A DNA stretch of 64,000 nucleotides from Rhyacichthys aspro (taxonomy: Eukaryota; Chordata; Actinopteri; Gobiiformes; Rhyacichthyidae), in contig CM072161.1 of the NCBI GenBank assembly GCA_036850595.1, forward strand, positions 9,197,905-9,261,904, given 5' to 3'. Shown one piece after another: positions 54,478 to 63,629 of this stretch; positions within the stretch are counted from its first letter, which is position 1, and every line of letters starts with the position of its first letter. The notes below the pieces were generated by a model, which searched no databases, was not told the DNA's origin, and saw only the letters and a list, made by a program, of their open reading frames with translations. The translations under genes were made by a program, and so were the position numbers.

Positions 54478-57335
54478 GAACTTGTTGCATCCCCAGTATC
54501 ACGCTGCTACATAGGAGCCAGAACGGACAAGCCTCTTGTTGTTAATTGCTGCAAAGCCTTTCACATCAATCAACCACAATTAAAATCCCTACGTGTCATG
54601 AAATGTCCATTATAGCTGCGTTGTATTAGGAAATATGTGATTGATTTATGTGACGCTGAACCATTTGACTAATGCATCCCTAATATAAGTGTTTAGAGAG
54701 AGAGCTGCAGAGAGCCACGACAGCCAGGGGAAAGTTTGTGTTTATGTGTTTTGACTTGTCAGCTGTAATAGGAAGAATATTCATTACCCACATTGTATGA
54801 CTTGTTCCCATGCTTCTCGGTGAAAGCTAATGCTTCATGAAGTGAGACACCCCTCTGCATCCTCACTTTTTTTTACGGAGTAACTTGATTCTTCTTGGAG
54901 GTACTTATCTTCGTGTTCTTGATCCTTGTCTTTTATGCTGAGTCTAGTCTCAGCTGAGAGAGCCTACCTCAGCTTGGATTTCTTAACCTGCCTCAAACAG
55001 GGGTCTCTAAAGGTACTGCTGTAGTTGTCCTCACAACCATATAGCGTTCCCAAACTCAACTTCATATTTTCTTCTGCCCAAAATGGAGAAAAAAGGTTGA
55101 TCCTTCATTACCTTGTTGCTGAGCCTGGCATGGGCCCTGTTTTCATTATTTCAAAAATGGCAGCTGTGTTCAACATGTTTTTGTTTTTATTTTTTTTCCT
55201 TCAGCTTTTTGTAGCCTATAATGTTTTTGTTTTCATCTTTCAAAACAAATTGGTATGACTGATAATGTCTTTGTCATTACAAGCTATTGGTGTTGTTTTG
55301 TCAGGGCCACGTCATGCAGAGGTGCTGTTAAACCCGATTTAGAGAAAAGTGAGTGGACATCAGCTTTAGAAGCATCCCAATATCCTTGAGCAAGGATACA
55401 TTCTTTGATTGTTCTCCAGCAACTGAAGCTCTACAATTTAGCATATTGTAGCCAGAAAAAAAGTCATGATGAGTTTCTGTTCTCTTTCAAAGTTGAAAGT
55501 GATTTTGTCAACTCAAAATGGCAGCCTTAAAGGTTTAGGTGTCCTTCTTACAACCAGGGTTCAATATGATTGTGCACATTTTTTAATATTACATCTCCAT
55601 AAACAAACACCCAGGACCAAACTAAATGTAGATGCCTACTCCAAAGTGCCATGCTGCATCATCCATCTTCCTTTAAACAATGTGCATTAATTAAACTAAA
55701 TTGAATCACCCTCTGCGTATAACAAGTGATAGCCCTATTGTCCCAAAATGGAAATTCATTGGTCATGCTAATGTTTTCATTGATTTGTACATTTGAATGG
55801 ATGTAATTAAGCTAACCCAAGAATAGAATTTTTTTTCAGGGCAAATGTGACCTCAAACATGGTAAAATGTAACGGATTCTTTGGTTAATGGGGTTAAATA
55901 ATGATGTTATCTCTGACAAATCAACTGCTTGCCAAGAAAAAAAAGAGAGACCAAACTCTAAATTCTGAGAAACATGTTGGACAAAAGTGAAACACTGTAG
56001 AAGATTCTTAATCTTACTTAATGACACTAATTACATGTAATTCATTTTGTGTCAAATTTGCATTTTCAGTCCCTAAGTTTGGGCCTTTAGCACTTAATCA
56101 GAGCGACCCACCTCAAAATTAGAGTCAAAAAGTTTTCCTTTAAATAGAAAAGACAGATAGATCACCATCTCTATGTCTATGGTCTGCTGGTCCCTCTGCT
56201 CCACACGTGACGGCTCTGCTGTTGTAATTACAAAATGACTCTTCAACTGTGCAGACATTTTGGCTGTTCCGTTACAATAAGTGTCATTAAAAATGTCACT
56301 TTTAGTTTCATTTCAAGTGTCTTCATACATACTGTACCTACAAAGGCAGACTATATCATCCCAGGAAACACAACTTCTGTTAAATGTAGATTTTCCTTTC
56401 AAAGCTTCATGAAAATGTGAATTTATTTTTGTAACTGCGAGAACAGTTTATATTAAGATTGAGACACAGGAGCTCACAGCACTTAGAGAAGCACACTCTA
56501 GAAAAATACTTACATCTATGTGCCTTACGTTGCTGTTGAAATAGTGCTAGCATCCAAAACCAGCAACTAAATCGAATTACTAAGCTCTTATTTGTCAAAC
56601 CAAAGAGGCAAAGTCCTGAACTTTTCCCTATCTGGACCCTGTCTTTAAATTTCCCAATTTATATAAGTGTACTTTGGACGTCAAGGAAAAACATGTTTGA
56701 ATTGACCTTGTTTTTTTGACAATCATGCAGGCATTTTAACTGCAGTCCTTTTTAACTAATACCTCACCAGTCCTCCAGCCTAAGTGTCAGGTTTTGCTCT
56801 TCTCTTATGCCTTAACGGTCTCCAAGACTGGATGGAAATGACTGAACTACAGGCAGCACTTTGGTTTTTAACAGAGTTTATGAAAAAAAGACAATATAAA
56901 ACCCAGAGTATTAATTTAAAACAAGCCCAGACTCATCAGCACAGAAATAGCAGTCAACGCATTTCCTCTCTTCATCTCTCTTTTATCGTTTGAATCTTGT
57001 GTTTTTGCAAGAAAAGTGAGCTGAAACTGCCTTTTCAAATCCCTCCAGATATTTAAGGGATACATCAGTATATTTTGGATACCTTGTGTACAAAAAGAGA
57101 ACAACTGAAACAGAAATGAAATAGTGTTGTATTTTATATATAATAGAACATTTCAATATAGTGACATGTCACTAATATATTTATTTACTAATATATTTAT
57201 CCATTTGTCCAGGTCTAAGAGAGTGTTTTCTGTATAGACTAAATGTTTCTATATGGAAATGGATCAGTGCCATCACAGATATATCCACCTGTCTTCATTC
57301 CAATTATATGCAAATAAATTATTTTGAAATAACAC
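54478..57335 (+). other. rnf43: probable rnf43 3' untranslated region
   Basis: About 2.86 kb from the TGA to the first canonical AATAAA that I saw on this strand (57313-57318). It is AT-rich, with AU-rich stretches near 57170-57200, and I see no coding signal on either strand. Earlier ATTAAA variants (for example at 55689) could give shorter forms. The extent is inferred from the signal position. Confidence 0.5.
57313..57318 (+). terminator. rnf43: candidate rnf43 polyadenylation signal
   Basis: Canonical AATAAA on the plus strand, followed by a TG/T-rich stretch (GTGTGTACTGTTTGATTG) suitable as a downstream element. Cleavage would fall around 57330-57345. Confidence 0.55.
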
Positions 57336-57339
57336 GTGT

Positions 57340-57787
57340 GTACTGTTTGATTGTTTATTAAAGACTCTGCTGCTGATGCACAACCTTGGAATTTATGAGT
57401 AAAAATACAGAAGAGTTACTTTAAGGCACTTTTGAGAGAACTCACAGCAACTGTAACCTGAGAAATGGACAGGTATGTTTTTTTGTTTTGTTTTGGGGTT
57501 TTTTGAAAGTTAAGGAAACAATTCTGTATTTGTGTGTTTAGGTGAAAATAGGAAGAAAAAAAAAAAGGAAACAGGAACACAACTTGGTGCCCGGTGTTCG
57601 ACCTGATCACCATATCTTTAAAGTGGAAAGTCTATTTCTTCATTACTTAGTTTGTTTAGTGCTGTATTTTTGTAAACTGGCTGTTGCATTTCTGTGTTTT
57701 TTGGATGTAGTGTAGAAGTAGTGTAACCAAGTGTTTTGAAGGATGTAAGCATTCGTTTAAAGATCAGTAAAGACTTGATGTTGGGAC
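57340..57787 (-). other. hpd: probable hpd 3' untranslated region
   Basis: Sequence between the hpd TAA and its first minus-strand AATAAA. It includes a T/G-rich run near 57478-57500 (plus strand) and A-rich stretches near 57555-57570. No coding signal seen. Confidence 0.5.
57354..57359 (-). terminator. hpd: candidate hpd polyadenylation signal
   Basis: AATAAA on the minus strand (TTTATT on plus), the first canonical signal after the hpd stop codon, giving a 3' UTR of roughly 430-460 bases. It lies 35 bp from the opposing rnf43 signal. Confidence 0.55.
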
Positions 57788-57901
57788 TTAGTAGAAAGCT
57801 TTGCCCTGGCCCTCAGGTGTCAGCACAGTCAGGTTGCCTCGAGCGTCTTGGTCTAGCTCGATGGCCTCAAATAGCGACTTGAAGTTTCCTGCCCCGAAAC
57901 C
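57788..57901 (-). CDS. hpd: hpd exon 14 and stop
   Basis: 37 codons (residues 359-395) plus TAA. GFGAGNFKSLFEAIELDQ forms the C-terminal helix that closes over the active site; the last dozen residues diverge from mammals. Confidence 0.96.
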   Translation of the reverse strand, partial: GFGAGNFKSLFEAIELDQDARGNLTVLTPEGQGKAFY

Positions 57902-60900
57902 CTGCAGATAGAACAGACACAGCACACAGATGGCTAATTACCCCCAAAAAGATCTGCCTTCTTCAGTGTCATTTGTCATGGCTCTGGGGATCTTTCGTCG
58001 AACGCTTTGATGTCGGATCACGAAATATTCTCACCGGGTTCAAACCCTCCACTCGGCTCCGACGGCGGGTCGAGCTCCTGAATTAATCATGTAAATATTT
58101 TCATAGATAATCAAAAGATCAAGTGTTGGTGGTTGCTCTGGGTGGCTCTTTGGTGTGGTTCGGGTTCAGTTTCTCGCTTTCAATGCTTTGTATCCACATC
58201 TGTAGGACGCAGTGAAATGCTGCAGAGTGACAAGACGCGCCTGTTCTGACAAGCAGAAAGGTGCCGGGTGCTATAAATTTAGTGCCACGGGGTGCAACCC
58301 AATCCCAAAGGTTTCCCCCCCTCCATCTCCTTTTTTTGCAGTTAAAAGTGAAGCCTTTTAATCTGTACGTGTGATAGATTTACTGAGCTTTTACAAGAGG
58401 GCTACTGTTATACTGTTCACACTGGGTGGGAGCTGTTAACAGGTGTTCGTGCTTCTTAAAGGCGCTGAAGGTAAGAAACAGGGGCCGCGGGCTTGTAAAT
58501 CCCATCACACAGTTGTTGCTTTAAACTCAACACTGGCTTTGTGGGATTATTATCAGATCAGCCCAGCAGTAATTCAGTTGAAGTCGAAACCAGTGTGCTA
58601 CTTACAAAGTGGTTCTTCCGCTGAATGACCTCCAAGAAAAGAGTGGGTCTGTCCTGCACAGGTTTGGTGAAGATCTGGAGGAGGTAGCCCTTGTCGTCAA
58701 AATCAACCAAAATTTTCAGTTCCTTAAAAGAAAAAACTGAGTTAGGGCAGGTGTTTACAGCAGGAAGTGTAAGGATTAGGGCAAATGAACTCAAGACGGA
58801 TGGTCCTGGTGGAACTCAAAGTGAGGAGGCTACTTTTTTTTTGCCTTTTTTTGACAGATTAGAATGTAGAGAGTGGATTCCAGAAGTCCCTCTTGTTAAA
58901 GCAACACTATGAAACTTTTTACTCAAAAATATGCAGCTTCAAGATTATTACAATAAAGGCATTGAATTCATTTCAATGGTTTCTTCACTCGACAGATATT
59001 CCATCGTGATTGTGAATTTTGGGGCACGCCACCATCTTGTGAGATCACGGATCTTCTCAAATCATGAGACATTACAGTTGAGATATTTATAGTATATTTT
59101 GAAATGTTAACAGGCTATTAACAGGAGTTGTAAGCCACAATAGTAACTTAGAATCCTTTCAGGGGCTGAAGATTGTGACACTTAAAAACTTTTTCTAAAT
59201 TCTGAATGAAAGGTTCCATCTTCATTTAGGTCTTTATCACATCGGTTTGTTTACCATAACCTTTCTTTTATAGAAACTGATTTTGGGTGAATTAAAACAT
59301 GTTATAGATGAATTTGAACAGGTTGTAGGTGAAACTCAAAAAAGTTTTATTGATCTTTGTAACAAAACAGATAAGATTTCATTAACAAATAAAATAAACT
59401 AGGTTCAAATCTAACTAGAACTAATTTAAATCCAACTGAAAGCTGTTCAAATCCATCTAAAACAAATTTGTCTAAAACCAGTTTAAATCCATCTAAAACC
59501 TGTTCAAATTCATCTAAAACCTTTTCAAATTCATCTAAAACCTGTTTGAATGCCACTAAAACCTGTTCAAATCCATCTAAAACTTGTTTAAATGAATAAA
59601 AAACTGTTTAAATGCAAATAAACCCTGTTCAAATCCATCCAACACCACTAACTTTAACTAACAGGAAAGAAATCATTTGACTTATGCACTCCTTACTTGT
59701 AAACGGTTGAGGTCCTCCTTCACCTTGATCTTGGCGGTTTTGAGTTTCTCCCGCAGGGTGTCATAGTACGTGTCGGGCGCAGCGAGGAACTCCATCCCCC
59801 GGGCGCGCAGGTTCACTATCTGTTTTAAGTCCCAAATAGACGAAAAGGGCTTGTTCATACTCGTAAGCACTGGAACACTGTGTAAGGATTACTTAAAGGT
59901 TTGTGCAGATTAGGATGGAATTTGGGGTTTGAAATGAAACGAGGGGTGAAAGAAGAGGAGGAGGAGCGGCGGACTTACAGATTCAATGATGTTACTTGTG
60001 TTCAGAGCAATGTGCTGCACACCCGGACCCCCGTTATAGTCCACGTATTCCTGCGGGTGAGAAGGTGGAAAGCTGTTTTGGGAATTTTCTCAAAACGATT
60101 AGTTATTAACAACAATCTTCCATTTTAGGCTGAACTTTTCTAATTTCACTTGGTTTCAAAAAAGAAATGTCATGTATTGCAACTCTTGTAATCTTTTTTT
60201 TTACTCAAATATGTGACACTCTTAATTACTTCCAATGGAGGCCCCTTTAGACCTGGCATTAAAATCCAGACAGAACTAAAGAAGCATTTGGAGATAGCCT
60301 GGCTCACATCATGATAATTGTGAGATCATTCAAATGTAACTGTCTGTAACTATTGACTTTAATTACTGTACGTTGATTTATAATTGTAAATGGCACAAAA
60401 AGAATTGAAGAGGACAATAGAAGGAAGGAGTGCTGCTTGGATGTGACCAAAAAGTGAAAATATATGTCTTTTTGGATTAAGTCACTCAAAAAGGTGAAAA
60501 GATAAAAAAGTATATTATAACCATGCCTTATTTCATTAAAATCTTGCAATAAGGAATGAAATAAGCCATGGTTATAATAAAGGCTTTTTGTCTTTTTATC
60601 TTGTGCCTCAGCTTCCAGTTTTATGTGATAAAGTGGCAAGAATATAAGAGCTAGTTGTGTGTCTAATTCGGTGTGATTTAACATGTCAATTTCTGGTGTA
60701 GTTTTACATATGAAATGGGAAAACCAGAAGAAGAATGCAGAGTAAGGGGCAACACATATGCTTTAAATACATGGTATGAATGTGAGTTGAGTAATGCAAG
60801 GTCTGAAGGGGGCCATAGTCTCCTAGCATGTGCTGTTCAATTATATGTTGAATTGATTATTTTATGGCATGAAAATCAAATCCTCATTTTTCACAATTTT

Positions 60901-63500
60901 TTTTACTATGCTGTATTTGTTTTGAAAGCAAAGCGAAACAGTAATAAAGATCATGCTTAAGAGTTTGATGTGGTCTGACACAATACTGCCATCTGCTGTT
61001 GGCTTTTAGTGCCTTCAGCCTCGAAGTGTGGCCAAACCTGGATCTGTGACTTCTTTTTCCCCAGCGCAGGTTCATTAATGGGCATCTTGATGGTCTCTTC
61101 GTAGTTGGTCACGACTATAGACCTGAGTGCGCTGAACTGCGTGTGGATCTGCTTGTCATCGATGGACCAGAACCGGTGGAACAGCAAACACTTCTGATAC
61201 CTGCCGTAGCACAGAGAAACATTCAACTTGACCCTCTTTTCTTTTTCTAGTTTGTCATCTGTGTCCTCTTTTTTTTTATTATCCGCATTAACGCTTATTA
61301 AAGTCTCCCCACGGCCACTGTTTACTCGTCCTTTGGCCCCGTCTGGTGTAGTGTGTGTACGTGAGCTCGGACACGGGCCTCACCAGTCTGAAATTGGCAC
61401 CATTTGGTCATCTGGCTGGTTTCCCACAATGTGATCAATGAAGTTTAAACCTCCTGGTGGACTACAAATACAAGAGAGGAGACAACACTTAGCATGGGTA
61501 CTTTTCCACAAAGGTGTTTTTACAATGCACTACTGGAAAAATCAGTTTTATAATGTGTAAACACTTACAGTTTTGGTAAAAGAGGGTCCTTAAACAGGGG
61601 CTCTTTGTATCCAGGCAGGAAAAGGCCCTTGTATGGTCCCATGTACTCGATGAATGTGTGAGTTGTGTCTCCATACTGGCATTAACATAAAAGTAAATCA
61701 TTTAAATAGGCTTTTTTTCTGTTACATTGTGTTTCTGTAAAAGCATGTGAAGAGCTTTTGGTACCGTTTGAACCACAGCGAACTTGACTTTGCCGTAGCT
61801 GTCCTGCTCCACCCAAGGCTCCTTCACGATCACAGCCCCCCGCTCCCTCGCCGTCTGTCAGTGGAGAAGACATTACACTGTGGTTCTCAGAAGCCCCCCA
61901 GTGGCTGATAATGCATTTGCACAATTCAGTTTCATTGCAAAGGTCAGCTGCTGATCTCTGAGGTCAGCATTGACTTTCAGAAATGTCTCACTTTGACCTT
62001 GACTGATGTTAGGAGTTCAAATAAGTCACCTAACTTGAACCTTGTGTCCTTAACTGTTATCTGTCTGCATTTGCCCCTGTTTCATCATACACGTTTGAAC
62101 TCATATCGGTATGTAATAGCTCCATATACTCAAACAGGAAGCATATGAACTTACTGAATTAGTTTAAAAGACAATTTGTAGGTCTTTACTGCTAGTTTTT
62201 GTTTTTTCTTTTCCCTTTATGGCATACTGAACTTTTTATACAGTAAGTTGTTGTATGGATTTTTCATAGGCTTTGACAATGCAACATCATTACCTTAATT
62301 AAGAAATCACAGTCTTCCACTTGAAAAGCAATGTCTTTGGCTCCATCTCCATGCTTAATCAAGTGTTCGCCCATTTCTAGAGGATCATAAAGCGATATTT
62401 GAGTTTTTGAACTGATCACGTCATTTAAAGCATAAAGAGTAAATACTGTGACTTTACTGAACTTTGAGCAGTCTTTGCAATAGGGATGTCAATATTGCAC
62501 TGTAAAACTGCAATGTACTGTGCAGACCTTTTCATAATAAAACTAACCTTCGTTTCCGGGATTTAGTGGAGATTCAAAAATGAACATTATCTACAAGAGA
62601 GAAATGGAGTTAATAGCATGGATAATGCATCATTAATATAATCTCACTTCAGGATTATGTAGCGCACATTATGACAGTTGTACCTTGTCTTGTCTGACCA
62701 CATGTGACGCCACCTCTCGGCTCCCGGTCTCCAAACCTTTATAGGCAAAAGGCTCGAAGCCCATTTTGTCACAGTAGAACGAGGCTGCCTAAAAAGGGAT
62801 CAAATCAAAGATTCCTAATAAGTTTTATATTTTAGATAATGGTCTAATATGTTCTATGTGTCTTTGAATTTTTCTCTGAAGTTAAAAAACGGAACTGAGA
62901 TAAATGTGCTAACGTTTTGTATTGGAATTTGTGCAAAATCCAAAAATTAACATCCAACAAGTGTATGAGCAAACATGTATATATTTAACAATGTCTGTTT
63001 TGTACTTTTATGCACCAATTATATAAAAATTTATAAAAAGGAAGTCCAATGATAAAAAACTGACCTGTTTAGCATTTCCGACCCAGAAGGTGATATGATG
63101 AAACCTCACAAACCTTCCCTGTTTGTGCTGAGGACCAAAAGAAAATCATGAAAAACCCACAAAGCTATCTACAAAAAAGCATCTCATGTTTTTGTTGGAC
63201 ACACTGACTGACTAATTTCTTGCCAATGAGTAACCCGGACTAACTCTATTTGTGACTTCAGTCTGTGAAGTCTAAATCAAACCACATCAGATGTCGTGAC
63301 TTTGCTTCACTGACACTTTTAATCTTACCTTCTCTCCTTTGTCTGTGTAGCTCGTCTGAAAACAAAGCACAGATATAAATACTTTCAAACAAGGATCATT
63401 TAATAGTCAAATGTGACATAATGAGTTCTTATCCATCAGAGAAACAAAGGCAGATAGCACACGCCTTTGATAGAAATGCTATCGAGAAAAGTCTTACCAT
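57788..63500 (-). CDS. hpd: 4-hydroxyphenylpyruvate dioxygenase, complete, 14 exons
   Basis: This Fe(II) enzyme converts 4-hydroxyphenylpyruvate plus O2 to homogentisate and CO2, the second step of tyrosine catabolism, mainly in liver cytosol in vertebrates. Fourteen exons with GT-AG introns and matching phases give 1188 bp, 395 codons plus stop; human HPD is 393 residues. The protein starts MTSYTDKGEK, and its two vicinal-oxygen-chelate halves span about residues 14-160 and 180-365. The iron ligands are His184 (in FIDHIVGNQ), His267 (in GVQHIALN) and Glu350 (in LFLEVIQ), one ahead of human numbering because of a single inserted residue near 155. The C-terminal gating helix block GFGAGNFKSLFEAIE is present, followed by a divergent tail ending KAFY. 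No frameshift or missing residue was seen, so this looks like an active gene. HPD-like (HPDL) is excluded by the intron-rich structure and close identity to HPD. Confidence 0.97.
57902..58605 (-). other. hpd: hpd intron 13
   Basis: 704-bp GT-AG intron. Moderately GC-rich around 58000-58080; otherwise I see no gene, RNA or strong repeat. Confidence 0.8.
58606..58722 (-). CDS. hpd: hpd exon 13 (third iron ligand)
   Basis: 39 codons (residues 320-358) including LVDFDDKGYLLQIFTKPVQ and PTLFLEVIQR, with Glu350 as the third Fe(II) ligand. Acceptor CTTTTAAG, donor GTAAGT. Confidence 0.97.
58897..59060. repeat. possible dispersed teleost repeat fragment
   Basis: Begins AAAGCAACACTATGAAACTT and is followed by a phrase about a CACCATCTTGTGAGATCACG motif. 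A related opening (AGCACCGTGTAACTTTT) occurs at 18211-18230. Similar openings recur in fish genomes as short interspersed elements, from memory. Family, borders and class are not established here. Confidence 0.3.
59287..59335. repeat. inverted partial copies of the 21-bp unit
   Basis: GATGAATTTGAACAGGTT here is the reverse complement of the core found repeatedly at 59404-59645, so part of the array is inverted and separated by about 70 bp. Confidence 0.7.
59404..59645. repeat. 21-bp minisatellite, about 12 degenerate units
   Basis: Unit close to TTCAAATCCATCTAAAACCT plus one base, repeated about 12 times with substitutions and one 6-bp deletion. Because 21 is a multiple of 3, the minus strand stays open and reads a heptad-like VLDEFEQ repeat, which is a by-product rather than a gene. 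It lies wholly inside hpd intron 12. Confidence 0.85.
59697..59819 (-). CDS. hpd: hpd exon 12
   Basis: 41 codons (residues 279-319) with IVNLRARGMEFLAAPDTYY and LREKLKTAKIKVKE. Acceptor AAAACAG, donor GTAAGG. Confidence 0.96.
59979..60050 (-). CDS. hpd: hpd exon 11 (second iron ligand)
   Basis: 24 codons (residues 255-278): EYVDYNGGPGVQHIALNT and following, with His267 as the second Fe(II) ligand. Acceptor CCCGCAG, donor GTAAGT. Confidence 0.96.
60051..61037 (-). other. hpd: hpd intron 10, the largest hpd intron
   Basis: 987-bp AT-rich intron holding the inverted repeat at 60491-60605. No coding signal seen. Confidence 0.8.
60491..60605. repeat. inverted repeat / hairpin in hpd intron 10
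   Basis: Arms at 60517-60537 and 60555-60575 are 21 bp with one mismatch, around a 17-base loop. Weaker pairing continues outward (GAAAAGATAAAAAAG against CTTTTTATCTT) to about 60491 and 60605. Could be a MITE remnant or a structured intronic element. Confidence 0.75.
61038..61200 (-). CDS. hpd: hpd exon 10
   Basis: 163 bp completing W200 and coding 201-254. It contains FHRFWSIDDKQIHT and the near-invariant SIVVTNYEETIKMPINEP, which lines the active site. Donor GTTTGG is atypical at positions +3 to +5. Confidence 0.96.
61384..61461 (-). CDS. hpd: hpd exon 9 (first iron ligand)
   Basis: 78 bp completing L174, coding 175-199 and two bases of W200. It contains FIDHIVGNQPDDQM with His184, the first Fe(II) ligand. 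Confidence 0.95.
61569..61675 (-). CDS. hpd: hpd exon 8
   Basis: 107 bp coding residues 139-173 and two bases of L174, with YGDTTHTFIEYMGPYKG and LPGYKEPLF. One residue longer than human HPD in this stretch, which shifts later numbering by one. Confidence 0.95.
61765..61854 (-). CDS. hpd: hpd exon 7
   Basis: 30 codons (residues 109-138) with TARERGAVIVKEPWVEQD and then KVKFAVVQT. Acceptor CTGACAG, donor GTACCA. Confidence 0.95.
61855..62293 (-). other. hpd: hpd intron 6
   Basis: 439-bp GT-AG intron of ordinary AT-rich sequence; nothing else seen. Confidence 0.8.
62294..62376 (-). CDS. hpd: hpd exon 6
   Basis: 83 bp completing E81 and coding residues 82-108, including HGDGAKDIAFQVEDCD of the N-terminal half. 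Donor GTAATG. Confidence 0.95.
62548..62590 (-). CDS. hpd: hpd exon 5
   Basis: 43 bp coding residues 67-80 (IMFIFESPLNPGNE) and the first base of E81. Acceptor CTTGTAG, donor GTTAGT. Confidence 0.93.
62684..62788 (-). CDS. hpd: hpd exon 4
   Basis: 35 codons (residues 32-66) with FYCDKMGFEPFAYKGLETG, a signature stretch of vertebrate HPD. Donor GTACAA is weak but the phase is exact. Confidence 0.95.
63065..63127 (-). CDS. hpd: hpd exon 3
   Basis: 21 codons (residues 11-31) including RFVRFHHITFWVGNAKQ, the first strand of the N-terminal dioxygenase half. Acceptor CCTCAG, donor GTCAGT. Confidence 0.95.
63329..63355 (-). CDS. hpd: hpd exon 2
   Basis: Nine codons, TSYTDKGEK (residues 2-10), acceptor TTTTCAG, donor GTAAGA, phase 0. 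Matches the conserved HPD N-terminal extension. Confidence 0.9.
63498..63500 (-). CDS. hpd: hpd exon 1, coding part (initiator Met only)
   Basis: On the minus strand the sequence reads GACCATGGTAAGACTT. The ATG is immediately followed by a good donor (GTAAGA), so exon 1 contributes only the start codon. The next exon opens in frame with TSYTDKGEK, matching vertebrate HPD N termini. Confidence 0.85.
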
Positions 63501-63570
63501 GGTCTAATTGTAGATGGACAATCAATTTCCAACAAGAGAAAGACTTAAATCAGAGCCTGTGAGTGGATAA

Positions 63571-63615
63571 GTACTGACCTGATAAGTTCTGACCTAAAAA
63601 GTACTGTCCTGATGT
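63571..63615. repeat. three 15-bp imperfect tandem copies upstream of hpd
   Basis: GTACTGACCTGATAA, GTTCTGACCTAAAAA and GTACTGTCCTGATGT follow each other exactly. Two copies contain TGACCT, the complement of the nuclear-receptor half-site AGGTCA. Confidence 0.75.
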
Positions 63616-63624
63616 CCAGCTGTG

Positions 63625-63629
63625 ATTGG
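63625..63629 (-). promoter_or_regulatory. hpd: CCAAT box upstream of hpd
   Basis: ATTGG on plus, CCAAT on minus, in the context GACCAATCA, about 125 bp before the hpd ATG. This is the context preferred by NF-Y. Confidence 0.5.

Larger units (their letters stand above)
58723..59696 (-). other. hpd: hpd intron 12, repeat-bearing
   Basis: 974-bp intron. It contains a possible dispersed-repeat fragment at about 58897-59060 and the 21-bp minisatellite at 59404-59645. Confidence 0.8.

Noticed and set aside
58037..58046. GGTTCAAACC resembling a tRNA B box
   Set aside because: No A box or cloverleaf at the right distance.
59347..59556. Minus-strand VLDEFEQ repeat peptide
   Set aside because: Arises because the 21-bp minisatellite unit is a multiple of three; it is within an intron and unrelated to hpd coding sequence.
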